Shown: piece by piece, positions 1-11,850 of the stretch
Numbering within the stretch: position 1 is the stretch's first letter
Layout: each line of letters begins with the position of its first letter
NCBI RefSeq assembly: GCF_050947875.1
Contig: NC_134570.1
Coordinates: 108,716,622-108,780,621, forward strand
DNA length: 64,000 nt
Reading direction: 5' to 3'
Source: Dermacentor variabilis
Taxonomy: Eukaryota; Arthropoda; Arachnida; Ixodida; Ixodidae
Made by a program: the position numbers and the translations under genes
The notes under the pieces: generated by a model
Database searches by the model: none
Seen by the model: only the letters and a program-made list of their open reading frames with translations
Told to the model about the DNA's origin: nothing

Positions 1-760
1 CCGCTGCACTGCGCGTCCTCACGTGAGTCGACCCCGACCGCCTCTGTGGATCCGCGTAGCCCACAGCGTTTCCCACAAAAGCAAACAAAAAAACAAAAAA
101 CAAACAAAGGAACAAACAAACTAACTAACTAACTAACTACTAGAGCGAATTTTGGCTCTATAGCGTCTACGAGAGGTAAACGTGTGGCGATTTAGCCCGC
201 CTAGCAACGGCGGTTGGTACGCTCGTTTGCCTAAGCTTCGTCCTCCTGGCCTCGAACGTCTTCATGACCTTTGCCGAAATGATCACACTCGTCAAACTAT
301 TCCTTTATGTGTACAGCTGGTCACGATGATTGCGCGTGTGCGGAGAGTGCAATTGCCTTGCTGTGTTTAGAAAAAAAAAAACACGTTAGCGTTTGGAAAT
401 TTAGGAAGACAATGGATATTAACTTCGCGAGAACGTTTGAAGCTCCAACAAGTGCGAAGATTAGATAGATCGATGGATCTACTATACCGCGCGTTTTCAG
501 CTGCCAGGGCAGTTTGACCGTAGCAGCGCCAGAGTTCAATTTACCGTAGGAATTTTAGTCAAAGACCTCGTGGTGTGAGCTTTCGCTCGGATGCCCGTTG
601 TCCTGCGAGATTTGTAGGAGATTGCAACGGGTATCTGAAGAAAAAAAAAAGAAAAAAAATTACAGAGTCTCTTAAGATCTCTCTGAAGAGGTGAGCGGCG
701 AAAGCCTACTCTATCTCCTGTTATCATTCGCCTCTTTCTCTTTGCCTCTTCTCTTTCTCT
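1..760. other. Anonymous AT-rich DNA
   Basis: No gene recognised. It contains A-rich simple runs near 75-118, a short (AACT)n stretch at about 118-138 and poly-A tracts near 371 and 640. Short open frames on both strands show no domain. Confidence 0.4.
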
Positions 761-768
761 TCTTTCTT

Positions 769-1145
769 GCAGTCATTACTGCTCACTACTAAACATTTTT
801 AGTCATTTGTAATTGATTGTAGTCATTGCAAGCCGTTGTTAGACATGTTGGTCACATCATAGTCATTAGTAGTCATTACTGGTCATTACTAAGCATTGTT
901 AGTCATTTCTAATCAATTGTAGTCCTTATAAGTTGTCGTTCAACATATTGGTCATTTCATAGTCATTACTAGTCGTTGCAAGTCATTTCAGTCATTATTA
1001 ATCACTACTGCTCATCAGTAAACATTTTAGTCATTTCAAATAATTTGTGGTCATTACAAGCCGTCGTTAGACATGTCGGAGTCATTAGTAGTCATTACAA
1101 GTCGTTAGTAGCCATTATTCGCCATTACTAGTCATTATTAACCTG
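769..1145. repeat. Degenerate tandem repeat of an AGTCATTAC-like unit
   Basis: The stretch is built of imperfect 9-11-base units close to tagtcattac, with variants gtcgttgc, agccgttg and gtcattag. A longer block beginning tttagtcattt and running to agacatgttgg recurs near 797, 896 and 1025, so there is a higher-order period of about 100-130 bases. No coding potential is visible. Confidence 0.75.
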
Positions 1146-1551
1146 TACCAATCTCTATTATAGCGTTATGACTGTCACTATAAATCATTTTCCATTCATT
1201 ATTCTCTCTTTAACATGTCTTCATACGGCGTGACGACGCTTCGGCGGACACTCCGGCGGTCAGGTCTGCTGACACTAACTTCACCCTGAGCCTAGAAAGG
1301 CTTTCGCCTTAAAATTGACTTCGTGATCACTTTAAAAGGAACGAGACCATTGTTTATTTTTATCTCAATAAAAAATAATAATTTGGCTTGTGCAGGGACA
1401 TTTTTTTTTTCATCGACAACGAGGAAATAACAATGCGCACAGTAACAAAGGTGGTAAAATGGAAAGATAAATACAGTCGGGAACGGCTGTGACCCAGAAA
1501 AGAATTTTAACAGTTCCATGTCATAGTACGGGCGACCATGCGGTGTGCGAG

Positions 1552-1598
<47 letters not shown>

Positions 1599-1600
1599 TA
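1552..1600. repeat. (TTTA)n microsatellite, possible LINE tail
   Basis: A perfect tetranucleotide array. The DNA to its right is free of plus-strand coding sense and could be the minus-strand 3' UTR of a non-LTR element whose tail seeded the array, as at 38557, but I do not recognise the family. Confidence 0.8.
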
Positions 1601-1679
1601 CTTCTAGCCTGCCTCCAGAGGACCACTACAAGGGTGGTAATACTCTTGTAGCGAGATTTCCCTTTTCGATCTAAAGTCT

Positions 1680-3300
1680 AGAACTTAACATAATTTATCA
1701 CAGCAGACAACAGGGTGCATGCCCTTAGCACAAACAAAACAGTAAACGCTCACAATGCACAAAAAATGCTCCCATTCATAGTAAAAACACGATAGTGCAC
1801 GCTTATAATTTTTCACATAAGAGGAAATATAAACTTCCCTCCCTTCTTCTCTCTCTTTCTCTCTCTAGATATATGACAGATACGATGATGATGATAGTGT
1901 TTATTTTATTATTTGGTTATTTTTATTGTCTCAGAAGCCCCAACTATGGGATAGTAAATCGTAAATGAGGGGCAATCAAATGATGATGGCTTTGATTATA
2001 GAACTTTTGAAGCGGATCACAGCGGGGCATGGCGTCGGCTGGCAGGGTACGTTGTGCGGTAACCAGAAATGCAATCAGTGGACGACGCCCTGTGCTAGCT
2101 AGCGTCAGGGCGGTGTGCTAGAACATGCCAGAAATTCACATAAGACGCGCACACGGAGTGGCTGTAAAAGGCACATTATAGTCGCCAGATGGGCCTCGTG
2201 CTTTCCTGTCCAGTATATCTGAGTGATATATCTGATTCAACGCAAATCAATCAATTACATCAGTGAAATAATAATAAATAACACAAATAGAGAAACTAAC
2301 ACGCACAAGGCATTGGTAAATTTTATATGTATCTGTGTGCTAATATATATACGATATCACAGTCGATAAGTAAGGCAATTGAGGCTTTTAAAGCGGGCCA
2401 GTTGAACAGTTCGGTAACGAGTCTTGCCACCTATCGACACGTGCACGCGGTTGTACGTTTCGCCGCGAAAATTTAAAGTCGTTAAATGCTGGTCGCGAGA
2501 AATTTCGGCATTATGGAAGTGCTCGGCTTCTCTGGTCAGCTGTTGTCACATGACGGTGCGTCTGATCGCTGAGATGCACAGTTGACAGAGTGCTTTGGTG
2601 CTTGACTTTGCTCAGTCACTGCTCAACATTTGTTATAGCTTAGACGCAGCGATTTCCATTTTTTTTTTCGCAAGAGCTGTTGTTGCTTCATAAAAGAGGG
2701 AAAGCGAAATTTACCTAGCGAAAAAAAGAATTACAACTGCTGATGTAAGTGGTGTTCCTGCGAATGCAGTAAGGAAGTTTCAAGTATCACATGTGGCACG
2801 TAGCACCATCCTAGGCTAGCCCCTGAGCTGGTCCACTCAAATAGGCGTACGTTACTTCACGGTAAATCGAAAAGCATAATCGAATAATTAACATGAATTA
2901 TCTAATTAGTATTTTGTATATTTACCTTACGGCGCAGATTGAAATTACCAGATTGAGGCCAGTGTGAATGCAAGGGATATACACTTGAAAAGGATTCTGT
3001 GGATGCACCATTTTCGAGATATGCGCCATCGAATTTGCGGTAAAAATGCAGTCACTCCACTTGTATAACAAAAAGCCGTTTTGTGTACTGAAGCACAAAA
3101 GTAACTGGGGTAACCCTGAAAATTCGTTCCAATTAACTGGATGCGCCCTTCGAACTACCCGGCCACAATTTGCAAATTGAATATGTGCCGTAAGGTGATT
3201 AGTCCAAAACCAAATGAGCAAATTTTTGTGAGTTAGGCGATTACGGATTCCGATTTCTCTCGCAAATAATGTCCGCCTGTTTGAGCAATTCAGCTCAACG
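1680..3300. other. Anonymous stretch
   Basis: No gene or known repeat recognised. Composition is AT-rich with short CT runs near 1850. The longest frame (minus, 2922-3221) has no domain I know. Confidence 0.35.
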
Positions 3301-3899
3301 ATTAGAAAGAGTGAGAGAGAGCAAATGATAAACGAAAGGCAGGGAGGTTAACCAGGACTGGGCCCGGTTGGCTGCTCTACACTGGGGAAAGGGAAAAGGG
3401 GAAGAAAAGATTAAAAGAACGCTAGAAAGTCAACTGGTGATATCGATCGGTCACTCAGTGCGGATCGCAGACGGTGACTCAATCCGGCAGCTCTAAAATA
3501 TCGCTGCAGCACTTTTGTGGCCTTTTGTAGCTGCGATATGCGAGGCCATGATCCCAAGATCTTGATCAAGGGGAGCGATTTTCTATCTAGCTGATTCGGA
3601 GCTGTGCAGAGGCCATGTCTTTCATATTCAAAAGGTGGACAGTAGCACAGTAGGTGTTCAATAGTCTCCTCGACACCGCAGGCATTGCACTCGGCGCCAC
3701 CAGCCATTCCAATAAAAAAAAAAGTATATGCATTGGTGAATCCGACTCCCAAGCGTAAGCGGCACAACATTGTTTTCTCGTTTCGCGGAAGCCCAGGTAA
3801 CAGCCGCAGTTGCATAGAGGTATCGAGGGAATGCAGTCGATGCTGGGTGAATTCACGTGTGTGTCACTTCGATGTGATACGGTGCGCTAGGTTGCTTAA

Positions 3900-4590
3900 G
3901 AGGAAGCTTTATCTCGGGCGCCCCTATCTAAATACACGTAAAAGGAAAACTCGTTTTTCTCGACAACCACTGCACCAAGTTTGACGAGGTTGGTTGCATT
4001 TAAAATAAAAACTTAAGCTATAGTGACTGTTGGTTTCGAATTTTTTACTTAAGCTGTGAATTTCTTATTGGAAATTGGCAAATATCTAAAATGCTCAGTA
4101 AACGAAACTATCAAGTTTACAACTCTATTAACTCAGCAAGTAAGAATGATATTTTAATTTTGTGAATTGCATATAATAGTACATCTAAAGCGGATAAAAT
4201 CGATTTGTTACACATGACTCTGAAAAAAATTAGTAATGTACAAATACAGCTTTGTACCCTTGTACCCTTGTACCCTTGTACCCTTGTACACAACGTAACA
4301 AATTCACATATAATATAAACTGGCGTACCGAATTCGCCCGCTTTGAATGATCTAATGGATGCCGTTTACAGAACAGCGATATCTGTTCTTGTCGCAGAGC
4401 TATTAATTTATAAAGTTCGCGTGTCTATTTTTTTCTAACATGCGAATTCTTCAAAATTATTTTAAGAAAATTCAGGCCCTTAATCGAAATTCCGCTTAAA
4501 CAACCACTATAATTTAGCTTTCTTTCTCAAATACACTAAATTTTATTAAAATCAGTCCAGGGATTACCTCAGAAAGGCGTTTTTGCGTTT
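3900..4590. mobile_element. Degenerate foldback element inserted in the LINE
   Basis: AT-rich, non-coding DNA interrupts the LINE just after its RNase H domain. Its two halves are imperfect reverse complements: ttaagctatagtgactgttg near 4013 pairs with a sequence near 4497-4522, and aaagcggataaaatcga near 4189 pairs with cgcccgctttgaatg near 4335. The centre carries an octamer array (see separate entry). The exact ends are unclear because the arms have diverged. Confidence 0.55.
4254..4289. repeat. (TTGTACCC)4 short tandem array
   Basis: Four and a half copies of an 8-base unit, ttgtaccc, in the loop region of the degenerate foldback element. Confidence 0.85.
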
Positions 4591-5494
4591 TAGATGTATT
4601 TCAATTGGCTGCGTCGTAGTTGGGCCCGAGCTAAAGCGGTTTCTGTACCGCGACAAAGGTACAGAAACAAGGGTTGCTCCTTCGTGTGCTATCCTAGCAG
4701 CTTCGTCAGCGAGGTCGTTTCCGGAGATACCGCAATAGTCTGGCAGCCACTGAAACACGACGTCGTGTCCTTTCGCGATCATATGATGGTGCACTTCTCG
4801 TATCTCCGACACGAGTATTTCACAGGACCCGTGACGATGAGCCGACAGAAGACATTGTAAGGCCGCCTGCGAGTCGTAGAACCACCGATTAGCCGGTTGG
4901 TGGTTAATATAATCAGCGGCACCTCGTGGGGCAACAAGTTCCGAACCGGTAGATGTCACGTGAGAAATCTTGTATCGGATGCTTATTGATCGTGATGGTA
5001 TGACCACTGCGCCGGTGGATCTGATATGAGTGGAAGAGCCATCCCTATATATGTGGACTTGGTCAAAGTTGAAAGTGTGCAAACAATCCAGAGCTGCTAG
5101 CTTCAAGGCTAAGGTAGGCAAGTCAGTCTTCTTTCTCATCCCTGGAACCGTAAGACATGCATGAGGTTGTTTTAAACACCACAAAGCCAAGGTTGAACGT
5201 GCCGAGGTTGTGAAGTCCGATGGTAGGGAGGCACGATGTATGTTGACCACGTTGGAGAATGATGCCTGTAGTCGTGGTTCTGGCAGACAGGCAAGAGAGC
5301 TTGATTGCATCCGTGAAACATGAGGAATATGGGCACTAGGCGTGTCGGTGCTAATGTAAGTCGTGATCGCATGGTCTTGAGCCATTATAACGTTTAGCTC
5401 AACGATTAGAATTGTGCTCTCTGTCACAGGGGATATTTAAACATTGGTTAAAGTATTCGGAGAAACACCCGGTATAGGACGCAATATCAAAGTG

Positions 5495-5625
5495 AACTAG
5501 GAGTGAGTGAGTGAAAATTTTATTCGAAATGCCCGGTGATTTGGGCGGGGTGGGGCCATAAGCACCCCAGCTTAGGTGACGGCCTCGAGTCCTTGGACTA
5601 AAGCGAAAAATATTCCTTAAGTAGG
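5495..5625 (-). mobile_element. 3' end of a non-LTR retrotransposon
   Basis: A gagtgagtgagtg tail is followed by tttta and a GC-rich stretch (gggcggggtggggcc) reading as the minus-strand 3' UTR of a tick LINE type. No coding part is recognisable. It lies close to the 5' side of the RNase H LINE and may be the target of that insertion or a separate copy. Confidence 0.5.
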
Positions 5626-6218
5626 ATGATGATCCTGTTGATCCTACTCATGACTTTTGGAACAGATTTCGTTACCTTTAAAGAAAAACGCAGTTCGCAG
5701 GTTAATGCCGTCATGTTTACTCTCTTTTGGACCTATATTGAGGCCTGGCATATAGGCACTGTACAAGTTTACCCACACATCACTTTGAAGCGCTTGTACC
5801 TATATGTACCTATGTTCGAGGAATTAGCCTCGGGCTATGATCGCCTTTCTGTAGCTGCTTTGCATCAAAGTTACCAGCTCAACGTAGCTTAGTCTTAAAC
5901 ATTCGAAGGAATGGTGCATTCTGTCGCAACGTACGCATTTGTGTACACGACTTGTCTTTGATAGCTTTTTTATATTGGGTATGACGAGAAAAATAACAAA
6001 GGTTAGAGATTGAGCTGCCGTAAATGTAACCTGTTGCATGCTTAATGTCGCTCCACATTTTACTTCAGTGCGCTGAGTACCGCTGCGAAAGACAACTTTG
6101 GTGAAGGCACTGTCACGTTCGACGCGATGTTTGACGCGCTGCATTCCGTTATCTTTTGAGAAAGAATAATTTCTCTCTAGTCGTAGCACTTGTGGCACAT
6201 AACTTGTTTATGAGCAAC
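5626..6218. other. Anonymous stretch with overlapping short frames
   Basis: Frames of 88 codons (plus, 5626-5892) and 124 codons (minus, 5824-6198) exist, but neither shows a domain, and they overlap in antisense. I do not recognise a gene. Confidence 0.3.
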
Positions 6219-6350
6219 GCGAGAGCAAGGTGAGAGCAGGAGCCAACGTTTCGACAAGTGTACTTGTCTTTTTCAAGGCGACATATCACAAAAGACAAGT
6301 CCACTTGTCGAAACGTTGACTCCTGCTCTCACCTTGTTCTCGTGTTACTC
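6219..6350. repeat. Short hairpin repeat
   Basis: The left arm (gcgagagcaaggtgagagca onward, to about 6275) and the right arm (about 6294-6346) are near-perfect reverse complements of about 53 bases around a 20-base loop. The core cgtttcgacaagt / acttgtcgaaacg is part of a repeat I know as common in tick DNA. Confidence 0.8.
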
Positions 6351-8598
6351 ATCGTCTTGAATTTTCATATCCCGCACTCCCGTGTTTTGTCTGGATAACT
6401 TGTTTGTGCACTTAGAGCCCGTCGTTCACTTCTGCTTTTGAAAGAAAAAAGAAATGACAGTAAAGCTTGCATGCTAAATCGCTACGTAATTATTCTGCAA
6501 TTGTGAACGCTGACTTTATAAATGCGCCATGCACCGTCCTGCCACCTTGATTTTCGATCAATGAAGAGAACGCGCTTGGACAATCTTGACACATTTATTT
6601 ACAACCCAACCGAATAGGTGACTTAAGGGGCTTATATCCACTCCCATTTGGCCGCAATTAGCACTGCTAAATGTCAGAAGTAGCCGGCATACTTCATTAT
6701 TTTTTTAAAACGCGACCAACGTTTTATTACAGAGGTGACTCGGCTACACACGTGTGCTTATGCAAGGTGACAGAATAAAGGAAAGTGGAACGAACGTACG
6801 TTGCTCTAGCGCTGACACATGCGCTCCAGTGCAAAAGACGTTCGATTAGATAGCTACAGAAGTCGAGGAGGGCACAACCCCATTTTGCATGAGGACGGTG
6901 ACCCGCTATTTTCTTGCACGCTTTTCTTTCCGACTGGATGTCGACACACTTTCGCTTGATGATACAGAATGCCGCCACTCGAGAGAGGTGTGCGCCTGCA
7001 TCGCGCATGGGTGCGCAAACCGACCCGAAGTTGTTACACCCATGTTTACCTCGCGTCCTTGACTTCGTCTCACTGTAGGAGTGTTCTTACAGTTTTTTTC
7101 TTCTTTGCTTTGTGAGCAGTGATGAAAGCACGTGGCGTTATTGTGGTAGCGCGAGCGAATTCGGTAGAGTTCACCGCGCTTCCGCCGATCTCTCGTTTTA
7201 TTTCGATAACCGACTGGCTTTCACGTCCCGAAGCCCGTTCACTTGGCAAGGAGGTGCGCACCGTAGTGGACGCTTTCGAATCGCTTTAAACAACCTCGAG
7301 TCCTTCAACTATCTGGGTACTCTCGGCGAGCAGGCTCTAGATCTGGGCCGGAGAAAGTGTGCCCGAGTCTAACGGGCTGCCATTCGCCAGAGCGATCGGA
7401 GGGCGGAAGAGTAAACACGTCAGCGCTTGTTTCTGTTGTAAACAAAGAATGCGCGCAGGCGCAGACGCGCTCGTCCTGCTACCGCCGAGGCAGATTCCAC
7501 GCCAACAACGGAAGATGAGGGAGTCACGTGACTGGAACGTTGCCAGACGTCGATGGCGCTCTCAGGTTGAAGGTGATAGAGAGCTCCTGCGAATTCTCTG
7601 GCTACTCTGGGCTGGAGCATGGCGCTATCAGAGGAAGCAGCCGAATGTGTTCCGAATGCTCGATTACGACCAGCCAAATGTGCTGCGCCACGTGTTTTGT
7701 ACCGCAGGCCAAACTTTCGAATAAAGAAAATGTAGCGCGCGCCACCAGAGCCGTATATATGGTGCACTCGAAAACGACCAACCGAGTGTGTACCACAGTG
7801 GTGCAAGTCGTGCTTTAGATTTTCAATTCCGGAACCTTGTGGGTTTAATGTTGTCATAAACATTTGACGCCAAAGCTGCGTTGACTTTTCTAAAGTCGTA
7901 CGTCGGACCATACAACGAGACAAGTCAGATCAACACACCATCAGACAAGTCGACAAAGCACGCAGCGAGGTCTGATGAGACGAAGAGTTGTGGTGGTTCA
8001 TTCGTGTCGTCATGTCACAGAAAAGAATATCAACATTCTTTTTCACCTGCGCCAAAGCATCCGTGTCAAGAAACTAAAGTCAGCGAAGACAACTACGTTC
8101 TTATTTATTTTTCTACTTCAACTTTTATTCGCGCGGACACATTGAACTTCGTCACTTTTCTTGTTCTCGCTACCCGCGGGCTGCCACAGCCAGCCAGAGC
8201 GCTGTGGCAGCTGTGGCTTGCTGTGGCTGGCTGCCACAGCCAGCCAGCCAGAACCGACGATGGTGGCTAAATCTTGTGTGCGAAACGGAGAAAAGCAGGG
8301 AGGAAGCGCTCCGCCTTCCGCTGCGCGTGATACATCGGTGGGCGTGCAAGGCGGGGGCAAATCTGTGATCCGTGGACTGTGATTGCCCAAGATATTTATT
8401 TGCCTTGTTTAACGCATTATATACAGCGACATTCTTTTGGCTACGTAGATTTTTTTGAGACCTATGTATATTTTAATATATTGTTACAAGGTTTTGTGTA
8501 TACGTGCAGCGAACTTTGTTTCCAGTGACACTTTTTCCCCTTTATCAAGCTGTATCTTAGAATTTGTATATTCTATTGTATCTTCGCACTTCTAATGT
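6351..8598. other. Anonymous stretch
   Basis: No gene recognised. 7420-7923 has a 167-codon minus frame with no domain. 8180-8255 is a short imperfect repeat of a ctgtggctggctgccacagc-like unit that is partly palindromic. Two related pieces near 7640-7690 and 7750-7800 (gaccagccaaatgtg / gaccaaccgagtgtg) hint at a small internal duplication. Confidence 0.35.
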
Positions 8599-8779
8599 GC
8601 GAAGGCGAGTCAAATGAAAGTGAGTCAACCAACTCCGCGCAATAATTGTTCGGTTCATTATCTGCGAGGCGTGCGCGTAGCACCCAGGCACCTCTCATTT
8701 ACAAAAGTGACACGCAGGTGTGAGGATAAATGTTCTTTAATGCTCTCATACACTAGGTTGAATATGGTTGCGTTACATA

Positions 8780-9490
8780 ATGGACGCTCCGAAAGTTGAA
8801 CAGTGTGATGTCGCGAGGTTTTTGACAGCTGAAGGTGTTTCCCGAAAAGAAATCAGTCGCTGTATGGCTGCCGTGTATACGTTAAACATTGTATTTCATT
8901 GGCCACTGTGAAGCGTTGGAGCAAACGGTTCAAAGAAGGACGTGAAAGTTGCAAAGACGATTCAAGCCAAAGCCGCCGTGTAATCACCCCCTCAACGCAA
9001 TTGCAAAAGTTTGATGAACTGATTAAACAAGAACGGAGGATAAGCATCGATGAACTGGCAGAGTGCGTAAACATCGGTCACGGTTCGGTTCGCACCATAA
9101 TTCATGAACATCTCGGTTATCCGCTCTTGTGGGCGCAATGGTTGCCCAATTATTTTGAACCACCGCCAGAAGACGGAGAGGTTCAGCGCTGCCTTGACAC
9201 ATATGATCCGGTATCACAATGAGGGTGACGACTTTTTGTCTGCAGTTTTCATCGCTAACAAATCAAGGTGCCACTTTGACGAGCCTGAAACACGACGACA
9301 AAGTTTACAGTGGAAACACTCGAATAAGCAAAGGCCGTCGTTTCCGCCGGAAAGGTGTGGACTTCTTTTTCGATCGTCAGGGGCCATTATTGATCGAATT
9401 TGCTAAACCTCGAGTGACCATCAATCGTTTTCGACATTGTGAAACGCCGGATCGGCTGCGTCTCGCAATAAAGAACAAACGACATGGAGA
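8780..9490 (+). pseudogene. Mariner transposase, 5' part (frameshifted)
   Basis: Starts at ATG 8780 with MDAPKVEQCDVARFLTAEGV, the usual mariner N-terminal helix-turn-helix. A frameshift near 8880 leads to ATVKRWSKRFKEGRESCKDD and a second DNA-binding module ending HGSVRTIIHEHLG. Further shifts near 9190 and 9300 are needed to follow EGDDFLS, EPETRRQSLQWKHSN and FFFDRQGPLLIEF, then RLRLAIKNKRHGE. No intact protein is possible. Confidence 0.85.
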
Positions 9491-9503
9491 ATTCAGGAAT
9501 GGG

Positions 9504-10058
9504 AAGACAAGCGCTGACTTCCAACTGATTTTTATTTGGAGTAACACGCACATATATACTGAGACACCAAGACAACAGCGCCGCCCACAAATCATCAAAC
9601 CAACATAAGTATGCATTCAAAATTCGAAGGAACCATGACCGCCGCCTAAGATGAACGAGAGCGCATGTGCGACCACAGAAAAACCAGTTCTTTATCTGTT
9701 AATGCAATTGACGGCTTACTAACTGAGTCACCTTCGGCAATCGCTGCTGCTTCAGCAATCGCCACTATCTTAGCCAGGCATTATAATGAATGCACCAGAC
9801 TTATCATTGAAGCAGCAGCGATTGCCGAAGGTCACTCAGTTAGTAAGCCATCAATTGCATTAATAGATAAAGAACTGGTTTTTCTGAGGTCGAACATGCG
9901 CTCTCGTTCATCTTAGGCGGCGGTCATGGTTCCTTCGAATTTTGAATGCATACTCATGTCGCTTTGATGATTTGTGGGCGGCGCTGTTGTCTTGGTGTCT
10001 CAGTATAGATGTGCGTGTTACTCCAAATAAAAATCAGTTGGAAGTCAGTGCTTGTCTT
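9504..10058. mobile_element. Near-perfect 555-bp palindromic foldback element
   Basis: Arms of about 251 bases (9504-9754 and 9808-10058) are almost exact reverse complements, from aagacaagcgctgacttcc at the left tip to ggaagtcagtgcttgtctt at the right tip; the loop is about 53 bases (9755-9807). The arms are non-coding. The element sits inside the mariner transposase, after KNKRHGE, and so is younger than that copy. It looks like a non-autonomous foldback/MITE; I cannot name its autonomous partner. Confidence 0.88.
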
Positions 10059-10245
10059 CGTCGTTCTTTCGGTCCCTTGTCCTTGTATGCACTGTAAGTG
10101 ATGTTTGAAACAATGGAATACCAACTAGCCCCTACCCAAACTGTGCTTCAGGGATGGGGTCATGTTGCTCTACCACAATGCCCTTCCCAACGTCGTTGAT
10201 GTGGATAACCCAAAACTGCGAAAGTTCAAGTGGGAAACGCTGCAA
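10059..10245 (+). pseudogene. Mariner transposase, middle fragment
   Basis: After the palindrome and about 85 bases without clear sense, transposase-like reading resumes at about 10150 with GDGVMLLYHNALPN, the region of the third catalytic Asp (normally HDNARPH), and runs to LRKFKWETLQ at 10245, where the CR1-like LINE is inserted. The catalytic Asp is replaced by His. Confidence 0.7.
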
Positions 10246-10322
10246 CAATACAATACAATACAATACAATGCAATACAATACAATACAATACAATACAATA
10301 CAATACAATACATACAATACAA
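10246..10322. repeat. (ATACA)n LINE tail array
   Basis: About fifteen copies of a pentamer (caata on plus, tattg on minus) with a few variants. It sits exactly at the 3' end of the minus-strand LINE and is best read as its tail. Confidence 0.85.
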
Positions 10323-11280
10323 TATACCTTTATTTCCATAAACGTACAATTTATGGGGGATTTAAGGAAAAAGTTGCTCGCAGCAACTTGACTGGCCTTA
10401 AACCCTGTCTGAGGGCAGCAGCAGAAGGTACAGGCACTGATTCAGGACCGACAAAAACAATACATAAGCAAAAAGATGACAAATTGGCTTACACATTATG
10501 CCAGCAAACAGAAATGCAATGTAAAAAAAACATTACAAACCATAAAAAAAGCTACGCAATCCACAGTGTACTCTAGAGCAACGAAAGCAGTGATATAATC
10601 ATTAACAAAGTAATCATTGTAAGGAAAGAATAAGACATGATTGAGCCGTTGACGGAGGCTAGTATCAAACGGAGATGTGTGATGACAGTCTACTTCAGAA
10701 AGAGTCACAAACAACAAATTAATTCGTCTTCAAAAACCACTGAAATGCTCATATAAATGCGATATAGGACAATAAGTGACATCTATGTTATTGCATTTAA
10801 GCGTGTTTAACAGGCGTGGTAAGCGATGGTGCAACATTTGAGGAGCATAGTTAGTGCGAGGGTGTGGCACATACCAGTGTTCAGGTGACCGTGTACTGTA
10901 TTCTGTTCTGTTTCTAATTAATTGCGCTAACGACGTGATGTATGACTGGCTTTGTTTTGCTTCATTACGATAGGCTAGTAACGTCCTGAACTCTAACAGA
11001 GAATGTAGTGTGAGTAATTTCAACTGTGTGAATAGAGGTGCAGTGTGAGCGTCTACTGGAGCATTACAGATGCCATGTATTACCTCTTTTTGAAGCAAGA
11101 ATAACCGGTTTATGTTTGTAGCAGACGTCGTACTCCACACGAGGCAGCAGTATAGTGTACGTGACTCAGAAAGAGAGCGTTGTACAGAATAAGTTTGACC
11201 TAGCGTGACAGCAGTCTTAAACTGAAGAGCGCCCCAGCGACTTGCGCAAGTTTGCCTCCAAGGAAGTCGATGTGATCAGT

Positions 11281-11850
11281 TCATAACATATGGCTGTCAA
11301 AAAAGACACCTATCGTCTTCGCAGATTGAACAAGCTCAATTTTTGAAGAAACTATTATAATGTCGGTCTCTAAGTCCCCTCCTTTATTTTTTGGTTGAAA
11401 TAAAATAGATTTTGTTTTGTCAGTGTTAATTTTTAAGCCACTACCCTGCGAACATCTCTGTGTTTTTTCAAGAACAGAGTTTGCAGTTGAAACCAGCCTT
11501 GCAATGTTGTTCGATGAAAAAAGCACCGTAGTATCTTCTGCATAGATTATGTATTTAGGTTCACTATCGACAAGAACAAGGTCATTTACGTATATATTGA
11601 AAAGAAGGGGGCCCAATATGCTCCCTTGGGGAACACCAACTGTTACTTGCTTGAACTGGGAGCAGATGCCATTAATTTCGACAAGTTGATTACGCTTATT
11701 TAAATAAGATTTCACTGTATCCAAAGCAATACCACGAATACCGTAGTACTCTAGCTTCTTTAGCAAAAGTTCATGGTTGATAGAGTCAAACTCTTCACTG
11801 AAGTCGATAAGAGCCCCGAGCGTGGACAGCTTGTTTTCAAAATTTCGCAA
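11281..11850 (-). pseudogene. LINE reverse transcriptase core (fingers-palm)
   Basis: A 189-codon open stretch with ALIDFSEEFDSINHELLLKK (motif A), YYGIRG, GVPQGSILGPLLFNIYVND and IYAEDTTVLF. It is the longest open part of the CR1/L2-like LINE. Asp to Glu in the YxDD box implies an inactive enzyme. A further piece of the same protein (10730-11140, FLLQKEVIHGI and TLHSLLEFRTLL) forms the C-terminal region. Confidence 0.82.

Larger units (their letters stand above)
3305..5427 (-). mobile_element. Decayed non-LTR retrotransposon with RNase H, split by a foldback insertion
   Basis: Reading on the minus strand, 5427-4564 is an open frame of 287 codons with an RNase HI domain in its second half. 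The acidic catalytic positions are visible as YRDGSS, GSELVA, YDSQAA and GNDLADEAAR. The frame then hits unrelated AT-rich DNA (about 4590-3900). The element resumes at 3815-3411 with LCRLRLGVGFTNAYTF and a CNACG...EETIEHLLCYCP cysteine/histidine cluster, typical of the C-terminus of tick non-LTR elements of the I/R1/Jockey group. The 3' UTR ends near 3305 in a GAGA-rich tail. The reverse transcriptase is missing, so the copy is 5'-truncated and dead. Confidence 0.75.

Noticed and set aside
769..1145. CRISPR-like array
   Set aside because: Units are degenerate, lack unique spacers of constant size, and the genome is eukaryotic.
8599..9490. Active mariner transposase
   Set aside because: Frameshifts, two lost catalytic Asp and two insertions make it non-functional.
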